A stretch of DNA of 64,000 nucleotides from Armigeres subalbatus. Its lineage: Eukaryota; Arthropoda; Insecta; Diptera; Culicidae. Position 1 is the stretch's first letter; each line of letters begins with the position of its first letter. Below, in pieces: positions 30,894-42,898 of the stretch. The notes below the pieces were generated by a model. It was not told the DNA's origin. It ran no database searches and saw only the letters and a list, made by a program, of their open reading frames with translations. A program made the position numbers and the translations under genes. The stretch covers positions 378,354,995 to 378,418,994 of the forward strand of contig NC_085141.1 in NCBI RefSeq assembly GCF_024139115.2, written 5' to 3'.

Positions 30894-32255
30894 TCCAAAG
30901 TGCTTCCTTGGAAATTCAGAAGAATTATAAAAACTTCAAACTAGTTGCTAGGATTAGTACCTTAAAAAATGAGTGAGTTTTTTGCACGTGTTTTGCGCAC
31001 AGAAATACACACAAGCATCACCTCAATTCGTCGAACTGAGTTGATTGGTATATAACACTTCTACAGAAAATTTTGTTTTTGGAGCGATCATATAGACTTT
31101 ACGTATTCTTAGTATACGAGAAAGCCAAAAAGTTCGAGATATTTCTCTGGAGAGCTTCATTACATTTTCTTACTTGGCTATATCACACCAAGCGGCAATG
31201 AAAAATTTCCAATTTTCCACCAAGGTTTTCGTGTAACAGATTCAATTATTCACAAATCGCATCGGGCATCGTTCAACGCCATAACTGAAGATATCCTACA
31301 ACAAATGTACGCATGATTTGACATAACATACTTTCCGTTTTCCTTTTGCGAACAAAATATCACAAGTCAGTCAAAAAGCTGCTTGGTGCGGTTTGGCTGA
31401 ACCCCAACCACTTATGTTCAATAAAATCATTTTTTTTTAGAATCAAATACAATTAAAATTTGTCATTCGATTCACGTCACCACCGCCACCACCGGCCTAA
31501 AAGACCTTCGGCGTAAGGCCGAAAACGCCGCCGCCGCCAATTGTGACAAGCAACGATTTCCGCACCAGCGCACACCTCTATCCGGAACATCCGTAAAAGT
31601 GACCAATTCCAGAAATTTATCATAGAGCCTTGTGATTTTTTTCCCTTATTTATACCTGCGAATTGTGTGTGCAAACAATAGTGAAAGTCCTCTGTGACCC
31701 CCAAGTGCTCCCGAAACAGTCCTCTGGGAGATCCAGAACATCCGTAAATGTGATCAATTCCAGAATTCCATCCTAGAGCTTCGCGATTTCAAACTTGCCA
31801 AACGACTTTCAAAAAGTTGTCAAATTCCAAAAGTCTACTGTATTACTTTGCGTTTTTTATATCGCTCAAAACTGTTAAGAACGTGCGAATGATAGTGAAA
31901 TTCTTATAAAAGCCCTCGATCCTCAGAAAATCAGGAACATCCTCAAAAGGTTTTCAGTCTAATAGTTCATCCCAAGGATTTACATACATGCCGACAAATT
32001 GTGTTTGCAATCAACAGTATAAGGTATAAGTCTTATGTGACTGTCAATGGTTTTATATCCGGGAAGTTTCAGTAGACTTCGAAACGTCATCCTAGAGCTT
32101 CGTGATCTTTTCATACGCATTTATGTCCTTAAAATGTCCTTGTTCAAGATAATAGCAGCAGATGCTGGTTTTCATACAAAATGGTCAATTATGACATCCT
32201 GTAACTTTGTTCCCTGATGACCGATTGAGATGAAATTTTAGCAGTGAACTACAAA
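30894..32255. other. Worn repeats, no gene
   Basis: 30950-31140 resembles, inverted, a block inside 21230-21420 (GACTTTACGTA / TACGTAAAGTC). 31450-31560 holds a CCGCCG-rich segment like the leaders at 24655 and 26190. The remaining sequence shows no structure. Confidence 0.45.
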
Positions 32256-32457
32256 CCCAAGCAACCAAAAGTTCGGATAAGAGGGGGTGTTATGGCTTAA
32301 TCAGCTCGCATTTTAAGTAATTTTTTGTATGGTGGGAGCGCAAAAGTGAACTTTGAAGTTCCGTTAAGGTGCTTGGAACTTAATGTGAACCAAAAGTGAA
32401 CCAATTGGTTCGGTTAGGAACAAATTTAAGTAAATTCGGAACTTTTGGTTGCTTGGG
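32256..32457. mobile_element. Short MITE CCCAAGCAACCAAAAGTTC
   Basis: Inverted ends CCCAAGCAACCAAAAGTTC.. and ..GAACTTTTGGTTGCTTGGG bound 202 bp. No TSD could be defined with confidence. No coding potential. Confidence 0.75.
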
Positions 32458-32798
32458 AATATTATTAGGTGTGCTTGGACCCCAATGCACTAGGAAGGAA
32501 TAAATTTGATTTTAATTCGCAAATCGAACAAAAGCCTAAGACAATTAGCAAGCGTTGAAACCTTTACATTATAAATTATTTGTCAAAACTATTGAAATAA
32601 AAAAAACTTGGTTCAGAACTACTTACGATGGTCCTTCAGTATCACATGCATCCTGGAACTGAAACAAAAAGAAGAAGTTAATATTATAGTTGAGGATATA
32701 AAACTAAAAAAAAGTAGTGGCCAGTCATATGCAAATAAAGGACTTAATACAAACATGGATTGGTTTTACCATTAATGAATTTTAATTACTTCAGTAAG

Positions 32799-33022
32799 CT
32801 GTCTCAGACGAGTTTAGTACTTTTCATTTAATTCCACTACGTTTTGTTATCTTTACAGATACGTATTTTGACATCAACTGTGAGACCATCTTCAGTGTCT
32901 GGTACATGACTCGAGTCGAGACACTGAAGACGGCCTCACAGTTGAGGTCGAAATACGTGTCTGTAAAGATAACAAAACGTAGTGGAATTAAATGGAAAGT
33001 ACTATAAGCTCGTCTGAGACAG
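32799..33022. mobile_element. Fold-back MITE family F, full hairpin
   Basis: A 224-bp palindrome starts CTGTCTCAGACGAG and ends CTCGTCTGAGACAG. The arms of about 108 bp contain CAGATACGTATTT and AATTCCACTACGTTTTGTTA. No TSD is obvious. Confidence 0.9.
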
Positions 33023-34133
33023 TTGAAGACATTCCACTAAATAATTTTTCTACTCAATTACAAAACTACAATTTCGTGCTAAATGGAAACGACATGGCCA
33101 ATATGGGGCGCAGCTGTGGTTAAAATGTGGTATAAAATTATGGATTCAGTAAAAAAATCAATTACGAAACCCTCCTTACGTCTTATGTGTTGATTCAGTG
33201 TTAGCTGTTCAAATGCAAGCTCGTAAAATGAGGGAAAATCACAATTTGAGAGGACAGTGATAAAATATCACAAAAAAGAGTCACGGATCAACAGGAAAAT
33301 GTATACACCAAAGGGGGTTTATTATTAATATACCTATTGTTATTGATTGTTAGCATATGAAATTGCGTGGTAAAAATGAAGATTAATTACTAACAGACGA
33401 ATCTTCAAATATTGATTTCAAATGAGAATGTCATTCCATTATCGAAGAAACGAAACACGCAACCCAATGGCGACTTCTTGGTAGCGATATGTAGTTCGCT
33501 ATCTATGTACCATATAGAAGATCCTTCGAAAGTTACTCGTGAAATTAAAGGAAATCGGCAGAATGTCATTCGAACCGTGTGGCACGTGGATTAGGCTGCA
33601 GGAACTAATGAACTATCGATAGCTTCTACCAGATCATAGAAGGGGAAGACCCACAAGCTATGTACGGTAGTGTCCGTTGGTTCCGTTGTAGACAGTGAGC
33701 GGATGACGAAATTGTATGTTGGCCATTTCGTTATATCATCGCCGTAGTGCGTGAATGGCGAACATAAGCTACCTGCTACATCTGATACCAGCGTCCAGGA
33801 AAACACGTTGACATGTCACGTTAACTGCCTTAAATTAACCAGCGTGTGTTAAACGCTGTCCGTGGTTTATGTTGTATTGTGTGCTGTTTTTGGAAGCTAC
33901 ACAGCGAGACATTAAAGTTTATTGGCTAATTGAATTGCGGTGGACAGTAAATGTTTTCCTACATGTTTTCGATTAAAAAATTTTTCGATGCGATTACATA
34001 TCAATCAATTGAAGCTGTTAGTTTGGTGTGCACGTGTCTTCTAAAGCTGAACATAACCAAGCTGGGAAGTGTCTATATTTTTAACATACTTAATAGGATT
34101 ATATTGGAAGTGGGATATTATTTTCAACACACC
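33023..34133. other. Unannotated intergenic region
   Basis: No convincing frame or element. The part 33580-33900 has ordinary base composition and might be single-copy. The short frames 33412-33594 and 33591-33806 show no domain. Confidence 0.4.
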
Positions 34134-34141
34134 ATGGTCAT

Positions 34142-34908
34142 TAGGGTGGTTCAAAAAATCGATTTTGCTCCACAGTGCTCATCTGATTCTTTACCATGTT
34201 CTGAGTGTCCTCTGAAAATTTGAGCTCATTTGGATTAAAACTGATTTAGCACAAGCCGTTTCAAGTTTGCATGTAAATTAGTATGGAGAAATTTATTTGT
34301 TCATTATACTGTTAATGACGCTTCCCCATGAAGCGCAGGTTAAAAGAAAACCTACACAACTAAAAGGAATACTCAATAGCTTTCACCCAACGAAAATCGC
34401 ATGCTGATTAATCGCCCCAATAATTAGTAATCGAATTTAATATATACCGTAATTTTCTGGAGCTAATTGCATAACTCATCAACAGGCAACATTGCTGCTC
34501 GTGGCGCGAAAGATAGCACACACAAATTCAGGCTACTATGTTGCACTGCACATTTCAGTGATGCCCTCAAAGAAGTTTAACGATCATGACTGAAGATTCG
34601 CAACCTGTCTTAAAATCGATTACTAATTATTGGGGTGATTAATCAACATGCGATTTTCGTTGGGTGAAAGCTGTTGAGTATTCCTTTTAGCTATGTAGGT
34701 TTTCTTTTAACCTGCGCTTAATGGGGGAACGACATTAACAGTATAATGAAAAAATAAATTTCCCCATACTAATTTACATGCAAACTTGAAACGGCTTGTG
34801 CTAAATCAGTTTTAATCCAAATGAGCTCAAATTTTCAGAGGACACTCAGAACATGGTAAAGAATCAGATGAGCACTGTGGAGCAAAATCGATTTTTTTAA
34901 CCACCCTA
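34142..34908. mobile_element. Fold-back hAT-type element TAGGGTGGTTCAAAAAA
   Basis: An 8-bp TSD, ATGGTCAT, lies at 34134-34141 and 34909-34916. The ends are TAGGGTGGTT / AACCACCCTA, with inverted arms of about 300 bp (34142-34440 and about 34612-34908) and a centre of about 170 bp. No coding capacity. A one-ended relative starts at 48184. Confidence 0.9.
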
Positions 34909-34916
34909 ATGGTCAT

Positions 34917-37500
34917 GCATTGCATGCTCCAGTGGAACACTTCTAGCTGAAACATGTTTTCTTCTAGTGAACTTGACCTCAAATAACTCTAAGAATAGAA
35001 ATTATAACCTTTATAAAAACAATATTTCAATGATTTTTTTGTTATATAATTTTTTTAAGTAGAAAAGTGTGCATTTTGTATATACTAGTGGAAAATATTC
35101 GCTTACGATACACAGCACGAACAGGCCGGCATACTCGTTCCAGAAACACGCACGTGCTCAACAGAACGCCGACCAGTCGTCACTGTGGAGCTAAAATGGA
35201 CTTACGCTATTTTGCTCAACTATCTTTCTAGCAATATCGATTTGATTATAGTTCATTACCGGTATGGAATACAGTCCATCTCGAACACCGGCACTTTTTT
35301 GGGGATTTGACTAATTGTCATCCAATGAATTATTGGCAGTGGCTGATTTTCTACTCGCCGCTGCCACATCCAGGCGCTATAGTATATGCGCAAAATAGCC
35401 AGCATGAGTTAACCGCCAGAAATTTGTATGGCGAAAGACATCTAACGCGGGTTTTCTCGAAAATAGAAACTTTTCATGAAAAACTATTTGGTACCGGTTA
35501 TGTAGGAAGGTGTCTGCTACTACGCCTACCAAATATTTTTTCGATGAAGGTGCTTAATTTTGAGAAATCGAACCTTAGATGCCTTTCGCCATACTGATTT
35601 CAGAAAGTTAACTCCTAGTGTGCCGCTGTAAGCACGCTCAAAGCAGGCGATTCATTCGATGCTGTTCGTTAAAGTGATTACATGATAAATTTTATGGCAC
35701 GCTGTAATTCATATCTATTACGTGGATTAAATGACGCATCATGATGAATACGGAACAGTGGAATCGAACATGGATTTACATACCCATAAATCGACTTTCT
35801 CTGTCGATAACGAGAATGATTATAATTATTGATTAAGTACATATAGTCATATTGGCAGAGTTTAGCAATGAAGCAAAATAACAACACGCCAATCATTTAT
35901 GCGAGAAATAAGAATAAGATGATTACGATTGAAACAATATAATTTGCCCGTCTAGTCTAAAAGTCTAGAAGATGGATTCTTACGACGTATTCCATTTATG
36001 TAATTTCATCTGAAGCGATCTTGAGTGTCTCTTGGTGAGATCTCATATCATACGCATTTGTCAAAAATAAGTCAAACAATTCAACATTTTTAACATTGTC
36101 TGAAACAATGATTGTTGCATTTTTTTATAATGCCTAATTAAAACTAAAAGCATGCCAATTTCCAACAAAAAATATTTTTCTTCAAAATCGCTCAAGTTAT
36201 TTTTATTGGATGATACAGTTACAATCTTTTTCGAAATATACATAGTTGCAAAGAGTTACCATGCGTACCCTTCATCGTCGACATAAATATTGAACCCTTC
36301 TTAGTTCCGCTCAGATGTTTATAATAGATGGCAATCAAATGAATCAAAACTGATCGCATTATACGTCAGGTGTCTATCAAGTGATGTGTGTTGAAATTTG
36401 CATAAAAATAATGTCTCGCACTTCTCAACCGATGCGCGAGTGAACACAATCACGCGTTGCGTTGCAGCAGATACTTCATCGTCGATGGCGGCGTTTACGG
36501 CAGGAGGTCAGAGGTTAGATTTCCGTACAGCAATTAGCGTGTAGTGGCCTAGCTACTACAAAATTATCTGGACATGGCTTTTCGTTGGCGTCTAGCTAGA
36601 CTGACGTGATGCAAATTGCTTACAAAAAAGCGGATTAATTACACTCCTATTAGTTACACTTACATAGTATACTATTATGGGTCAGCTGGGCATTTATTAT
36701 TCGAATCAAATATCAACTATATAGTCCGAAGCTGTTTGTAGTTTTGGGTCAGCAACGCTAAACCCCCTCGAATCGGATCGTAGTAAGCTTTACTTGAAGA
36801 TGGACGCATTTTTTCCGACGTCAAAATTTATCATTTTTGTGTATACCTATCTGAAATTATTAAAAGTGAAATTTAATAAAATGCAAAAAGTACCCTAGAA
36901 GTTACCACCAGAGGAAGTGTGCCAATGAACAACGCAAGGCTTTTCCGTTTATTGCTGGACTCGAGGCAAGGAGGAGGAAAAATTAATCGATGTTGTGTTC
37001 CGGAATGGTTTATTGCAACGGTAAAGGCGATCCTTCCAGCAGCCTGTGGATTGCTCCGGACGCTTCAAGTTTTCCTTCAAAACTAGGATTAGATCTGTTC
37101 AGGAATGGAATATCTGCTTGGAATATCTAGTCTTGGGGTATGATCATCACACAAAGGTAAACTTTAGCTTTCCATATGTTCAACTGGAATAGGAATGAGT
37201 CGGTAAGTTTTTCCACTCGTTTTCGAATCAATATAGAGATTGAATTATTAGCTTCTGCACAGTCGTTAATTGTAGCAGCAAAAATTGATGTTCTGCACCT
37301 TCAATTTATATTTTAAACTTCTTATTTCTACTTAAGTGAATTGAAAACAAAAAGTAACATTGATAACTATCACACTATGTACTTATTTGCTATATAAAAT
37401 GATTAAATATGCTATATAAAATGAAAAAGAGGGCTGAACTGTTTCTACTAGTCCCTCCGTTCTATCACTTCAAAATTCAGGGCGTTTTTAAAAGTGACTT
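34917..37500. other. Mostly unannotated, possibly single-copy intergenic sequence
   Basis: Across 2.6 kb I found no element ends, tandem repeats or plausible coding exon. The 96-codon frame at 35307-35597 has no domain. A 24-bp segment at 36752-36775 recurs at 39520-39543. Confidence 0.45.
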
Positions 37501-37527
37501 TTTATTACCCATACAGTGGGTCTGGGG

Positions 37528-37700
37528 GGTGAGAATGGGTCATCGCTCTCACTGGCAGCCTGGAGGTTGTAGAGCCAAATCGTTCAAAAAGGTCTCTTAT
37601 ATTTTAGTCTTCTTGCCCTCAGATACATTCAATCTATTCTACAAGCATTCTAAGTGGTTGAAACAGTGACCCATTCTCACCCCCATTTGACCCATTGTCA
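37528..37700. mobile_element. Small inverted-repeat element GGGGGTGAGAATGGGTCA
   Basis: GGGGGTGAGAATGGGTCA at the left pairs with TGACCCATTCTCACCCCC at about 37666-37683, followed by a further TGACCCATTGTCACCCCC. It is a probable MITE, but the outer limits are uncertain. Confidence 0.55.
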
Positions 37701-37899
37701 CCCCCGATGTCTTTATTAACGAGACTATCGACCCTTGGCCGACTCATCTCGTAAAAGTGACATTGTTATGCAACACATTTCATAATGAAATTTTAAAAAA
37801 TGAAATACTTCAAAGATAATTTCCCATTTATTAATATTAATTTGTTTCAATGCAACTATATGCACGAAAAAAGAGGGGTTCATGAATTCGTGAACTAGC

Positions 37900-38062
37900 G
37901 GGTTCACGGTGTATTTTTTCGTGAACAACAGTCACAGATTCGGGAGTGCAGTCACGTTTTCTTGAACGTTCTGGAAAACGTGACTGGTGTTCCCGAATCC
38001 GTGAATTAAATCACGGTGTATTTTTGCTGGTTGACGAAATTTTTTTTTTTTTTTTTTTTTGC
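37900..38062. repeat. Imperfect hairpin followed by a T20+ run
   Basis: CACAGATTCGGGAGTGC..GTCACGTTTTC pairs with GAAAACGTGACTGG..CCCGAATCCGTG (about 37930-38008). TTCACGGTGTATTTTT recurs on either side. A run of 20 or more T at about 38040-38061 may be the poly(A) tail of a minus-strand retroinsertion. Confidence 0.5.
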
Positions 38063-39060
38063 TTTTGTCATGTTTTTCTTAGTCTGAGTACTTGCTGCTA
38101 ATGAGTGAGTATCGAAATCGCTTTCCATTCATTGTTTAGTATATAGGTTCTCTACATTACATTGACATTATTCATTTCGATACTGTTTTTATTATAAATT
38201 ATTCGATTATGCTTATTTATTTCAATTCTAACAAAAAACAAAATTCCTGCATTTACGAGATTGAGTTATAAGCTTTCATTCGTGCTTCGATTCGATTAGC
38301 ACGCGGAACAATTGCGTGATCCGATTGATTTTGTTCTGCTTCGTGCAATCCGGAAAGTAAGTTAAATGCGAATGGTCGTGTTCCGTTATGCACGCAGATT
38401 GACCATGCGTCTGCGAATCGATTTTCTTCTGTTTTTTATAGCGGTCGGTAAGAAAATTAATTAGTGCGCCTTCGGTTGAGTTTTTGTTGAACCTGTTGAT
38501 TAGTTGTAAAATACAATTCTGAAAAGTAATGGAACTATATATTGAATCCCTCTCGAAATAGCGTTAAAACTTGCTACAATTAATTTCATAAAAATTGTGT
38601 TTTTACATACAACTTAATCTGTACTAATGATTTACTATACCCATCGATGGATCACAGTGTGCCGCCCGCGAGTATTGACGTTTAAATATTTGCTCCCGTG
38701 ATTTTTTTCTTCGTTCGGGCCACTTGGCGGTTTTTTGCAGTTTCTTCTGAAAGTGAAAAGAAAATGCTCCATTGCAGCATGCTGGTCATTTTTGGATTAT
38801 AGGTTATACGGCATTTTTTTTCGGTTGATTTTCGCATTGCGTGACGTTCTCTCCCGATCCGTACGAAAGATGACCAGTGCGTTTGAGGTCATAATCGGGA
38901 ACCATATAGACAGGAAACCGACCTGATCTAGCCACGAGAGCCGTAGTTTGTGTAACACGGATTTCTTAAAAATTCGGTTACTATTTATTCATCCACTTAG
39001 AATTCATTTGTTGATCAAAATCATTATCATATCAGGGGGGAAGGGGAATTTAATTTCTTT
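38063..39060. other. Unannotated intergenic region
   Basis: No gene or element was recognised. Confidence 0.4.
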
Positions 39061-39380
39061 TTGCTCTTTTTTCGTTTCAGAGAGCGAGCAAAGGCGCTTA
39101 AACCTAGGCTATTAGCCAGGGCAAGGCTAATACCTTCGCCCCATCCGAGGAAAATCATCGGCAAGGATAATGGAGTGACATAAATTTCTTAGCAAAGTCA
39201 CTCCCAACGTATTTCCACAAATTTTCTATCATTTGCTTATAATGATCCAATTCCTTGACATCTATGAGGGCGTCGGTGAGTCGCTGGCCTCTCGTTAAGT
39301 AGATGTCATATCATCATTTCCTTCCCTTTCCTAGTAACGGAGAAGATGGGCGTGGCCGGCAATGATAGCTTTCATGTTTT
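39061..39380 (+). mobile_element. SINE-like repeat with CT-rich end
   Basis: GGCTATTAGCCAGGGCAAGG and CCATCCGAGGAAAA occur in the body. The 3' part (GTTAAGTAGATGTC, CCTTCCCTTTCCT, GGGCGTGGCCGG) matches the end of the SINE at 9326-9720. The head is unclear. Confidence 0.5.
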
Positions 39381-39391
39381 ATCATTTTGGA

Positions 39392-39444
39392 CCCCCAATT
39401 GGATTTCCATTGAATCCCAAATGGAAATCCATAAGCAATTGGGG
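39392..39444. repeat. Short hairpin
   Basis: CCCCAATT-GGATTTCCATT pairs with AATGGAAATCC-ATAAGC-AATTGGGG, a stem of about 19 bp with a bulge. Confidence 0.6.
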
Positions 39445-39539
39445 TAAGAAAGGTAAAGAATATACATGACAACTATCAGTATGCAATCTACGAAATACTC
39501 CGTTACAACGCAACGCAACGCAACGCTAAACCCCCTCGA

Positions 39540-39660
39540 ATCGAGTCAAGTTCGAGACACTGAAGACGACCACACAGTTGTGGTCGAAATACGTATCTGC
39601 AAAGATATCGAAATAATTGGTGGAATTAAATAGAGTTACTTAACTCGTCTTAGACGATTG
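39540..39660 (-). mobile_element. Fold-back MITE family F, half copy
   Basis: A single arm with CACTGAAGACGACCACACAG, GGTCGAAATACGTATCTGC and CTCGTCTTAGACG. It is preceded by a CAACG pentamer run (about 39506-39526). Confidence 0.8.
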
Positions 39661-39714
39661 AATACATTCCACTAAAAAGTGCTTAAAATATTTTTTCTTC
39701 TCAGAAACGCTAGT

Positions 39715-39945
39715 TTCTTCTTCTGCATTGGCATTACATCCCCCACTGGGACATTGCCGCCTCGCAGCTCAGTGTTCATTAGGCACTTCCACAGTTATTA
39801 ATAGCGAGGTTCCTAAGCCAAATTACCATGTTTGCATTTCCAAACCGAAAATTGTCTAGACCGGCACCGGGAATAGAACCCAGCCACCCTCAGCATGGTC
39901 TCGTTTGTAGCCGCGCATCTTACCGCACGGGTAAGGAAGGTCCCA
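39715..39945 (-). mobile_element. tRNA-derived SINE, near complete
   Basis: On the minus strand it starts with a tRNA-like head: GTAAGATGCGCGGCTACAAA, then box B GGGTTCTATTCCCGG. The body ends with GGCGGCAATGTCCCAGTGGG and GGGATGTAATGCC. Fragments of the same family are at 15125 and 22455. Confidence 0.75.
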
Positions 39946-40920
39946 GCCAGCAGATACCATGCTGTGTTCAAATCATCAGGCTATTAGGTTCAGGAATTTG
40001 GATTCAAATATATTTAAGTAGTTTATTACAGCTCATAACGGGTGGCCACTGCAAAACGGAAATGACTTCAATAGTGACTTCTGGAAATCACTTCTTCGTG
40101 ACTGTGCGGATAGCGACGTCAATCGTCTAGACGTATGTGCCCCGGTAAGGAGAAAACTTTTTGTGATCGAAATTTTTTTCCACTGGTACACTGGGTGTTA
40201 TGTGTCCTGTTCGTTGTCTCATGCTTGGTGTTAAGCGTTCAGTCTGTACGACCTCTGGTCGAAGACGGCGTCCCTGTCTTTTTTTATACTTTTCCATCCG
40301 AACAATAATGCTTTCACACAAAGATAACTTTATGTGAACGAATCCTTAGAATTAACACGCAAAAAATGGATTATTATCGAAGTTTCATGTAACTCTATTT
40401 TTTTTTTCACCAAAAGTTGGGCCAGGTTACTAGAAATGAGGTACGGGGTTTCGTAGAATAATTCCAAATCTGTAAGACGGTTGTTGTTACGAACCGATCG
40501 AATTTTCGTAAGCAAAGTTATAAATAAAACAAAAATGCTCATTATTGGTATGTTATTCTTTTACGGTTTTTCAAAAAATACTGTTTTCATAGTAATTCTC
40601 ATAAAAACTTCAAACCGCGCGTGCCTGCTTAGTCAAATTACAACCATTATGTTGGATATATGGGGTCGGGAGGTAGCGAGGATCGTTTTGGTAAACGTTT
40701 TGGGGCGTGTAATGTGTAGTTTTTCCGCAAATCATGTTCGATCGCACACCAATCCATTTATGTTTCGAACAAAATTGGCGTAACTCACTATATGAAAATG
40801 GTTGGATATGACAATTTAAAATTTTCATTTAAAAACGCCAAATTTATTATTCCGCAGTGGTGATGATGCCTTTCTCCGACTGTTATTCGACTTAGAGTGA
40901 TTAATGCATCTCACTGCCTA
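39946..40920. other. Unannotated region
   Basis: The minus-strand frame 40321-40127 (RRLRPEVVQTERLTPSMRQR) has a protein-like look but no identifiable family and is only 64 codons. Nothing else stands out. Confidence 0.35.
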
Positions 40921-40924
40921 TTAA

Positions 40925-41189
40925 GGTGATTATACAATCAAGCCATGTGGTTAATTTCAAATTCACCACACGGTTTTCTACTGCTATTATCAAAAGTTCA
41001 AATCTAGCGTAATAATGTTCGTAGAATGCTGAAATTAAAGTCGATTGTTTAGCATAAGTAAGCAAACGATCTACTGATGCTTCATACCCATGTGCGTTGT
41101 GGTTCTCTGAATTCGTGCTCTTGAAAAATCACTAGAAAAAGCACGTGGTTTCCAAGATGACCGATTTGTGGCTTTGTTGTATAACCACC
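40925..41189. mobile_element. TTAA-site MITE GGTGATTATACAA
   Basis: TTAA lies at 40921-40924 and 41190-41193. The inverted ends GGTGATTATACAATCAAGCC and GGCTTTGTTGTATAACCACC bound 265 bp. This is piggyBac-type target preference, non-autonomous. Confidence 0.85.
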
Positions 41190-41319
41190 TTAAATGACGA
41201 CTAATGCTTTTGAAGTGTTATTTTAAAGGGATGCTGCCTAAATAGTAAGATAACCTTGTTTAAAGTTGATAATCATTTTTAATAATCACCTATTGCTTAC
41301 ATGAACATTGCACATGTCC

Positions 41320-41399
41320 ACTGCCGCTAACAGCAAGTCGAGCACATCTGTATATGGAGGCCCATATACAAATGTGCTCGACTTGCGGTTAGCGGCAGT
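41320..41399. repeat. 80-nt near-perfect hairpin
   Basis: ACTGCCGCTAA..GCAAGTCG pairs with CGACTTGC..TTAGCGGCAGT. The stem is about 38 bp with two or three mismatches, and the loop about 3-4 nt. It could be a minimal MITE or an expressed hairpin. Neither is shown by the sequence. Confidence 0.8.
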
Positions 41400-41436
41400 C
41401 CAGCATCTGTAGCACTTTCATAAACACTACTTTTTT

Positions 41437-41560
41437 GTTCCGACCGCGGTCATTGCTCTGGTTCTATTGTTGTACTTTTTGTGCGAATCACCGCACAAAA
41501 GTAGAGCGCAAGAACCCAAGAACCAACCGCACCAGACGCAGACGGCGGTCGTAACGAAAC
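41437..41560. repeat. Imperfect palindrome, about 125 bp
   Basis: GTTCCGACCGCGGTC and TACTTTTTGTGCG pair with CGCACAAAAGTA and GACGGCGGTCGTAACGAAAC around a short centre. It follows the 80-nt hairpin directly. Confidence 0.65.
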
Positions 41561-41593
41561 TCTGAAATTTTACTGGGTTGATAAGAATTTGGA

Positions 41594-41842
41594 CCGTCTA
41601 AGACGAATTAAGTACTGTCCATTTAATTCCACCAGTTAATTTTCGTTATCTTTGCAGATACGTATTTCGACCACAACTATGTGGTCGTCTTCAGTGTCTT
41701 GTACTTGACTCGACTTAGTACAAGAGACTTAGTACAAGACACTGAAGACGACCACACAGTTGTGGTCGAAATACGTATCTGCAAAGATAACGAAAATTAA
41801 CTGGTGGAATTAAATGGACAGTACTTAATTCGTCTTAGACGG
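41594..41842. mobile_element. Fold-back MITE family F, full hairpin
   Basis: It starts CCGTCTAAGACGAATTAAG and ends CTTAATTCGTCTTAGACGG, 249 bp. The arms contain GCAGATACGTATTTCGACCA. The centre has an imperfect repeat of TTAGTACAAGA. Confidence 0.9.
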
Positions 41843-42099
41843 TTTAATACATTCCACTAAACGAGCTTAATATATTTTTCTGAAGAATTTGGAATTTTTA
41901 GTGTTTTTACGTTGATAATCAATAGTTCCAATAGGCTTTGCTGGAAAGTTTCCGATTCAATTGATAATAAAATCTCGAAAATCCATCGAAAGATAAAGCA
42001 GCTATTAGCATTTGAAATCTATCCTAATTTCGTGACGATCTCGAATTTGGTAATTTTCATTTGTCACCCTGTATCCGAGTCTTCCTCTTAGACGTAGTT

Positions 42100-42315
42100 T
42101 ACGTCAAAAAACTGATTCGGATAGGTGGCGGCGGCCCCCATCGAGGGGGTTTGATAAAACGCTTTGTAGGGGAGGAGGCCCCAAACCCCCCCCCCCCCCG
42201 AGGCAAAACGCATTTTATGGTTTCCCTCATATTTACCGTCATTAAAATGGCCGTAACAAAACTAGATCGAAAATTATGTATGTTAGGCGAAAAAAGTTTC
42301 AAAATAGTGTATGGG
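42100..42315 (-). repeat. Dispersed repeat R, part 1 (left of the nest)
   Basis: It matches the inverse of 1-245. It includes a C14 run (42186-42199). The repeat stops at the TSD of the hAT element beginning at 42316 and resumes at 47103. Confidence 0.7.
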
Positions 42316-42662
42316 TAGACTGATCATACGTACCGTATTTAACGGGACAGTCCCGTTTTTCAGACCTTTTTGGGCTGTCCCGTCGTAATCTTAAAAATCC
42401 TCTATTTGTCCCGTTTTTTCATTGATTCTTCTTGATTCTTCTATTATTCAAACAAATTCAATCTAAGGAATCTAGAACTAAAATTCAAAGAAAGTGGACG
42501 GAACCCATAAACAATATGTGAGATTTTATGTTATTAGTGTAGCTTTCAAAAGAATGCTATCTATGCCGTTATGTAGGTATTTTCCATAGATCGACCTTTC
42601 TTAAGGTTTTTAACAGTTAATGACAAAAGGGAACTTTTTTCTGGTTTCCTTTAAAACTGGTT

Positions 42663-42808
42663 TACAGTTTGGCCAAAGTGTCACAGGATTTGGACCCCCA
42701 TGCATTTTCAAAGGGGCGGGAAATTTGTTATCCGTGCCCAAATCCCTTGAATCTCGCCCTCTAAAAATGCATGGGGACAAATCCGGTGACACGTTTGCCG
42801 AACTCTAA
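42663..42808. mobile_element. Palindromic MITE AGTTTGGCCAAAGTGTCAC
   Basis: AGTTTGGCCAAAGTGTCACA.. pairs with ..GGTGACACGTTTGCCGAACT. CCCCATGCATTTT is also mirrored. It is about 145 bp and lies inside the outer hAT element. Confidence 0.75.
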
Positions 42809-42898
42809 ATTAGCTTTTACTTTGACTATTTTTCGTTATTTTCAATTGCTCAGAATAATAAAAGTTTTTGATATTGGTCAGTAATAAAATCCTTAATG

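Noticed and set aside
35307..35597. 96-codon open frame
   Set aside because: No recognisable motif, and the surrounding sequence has no coding character.
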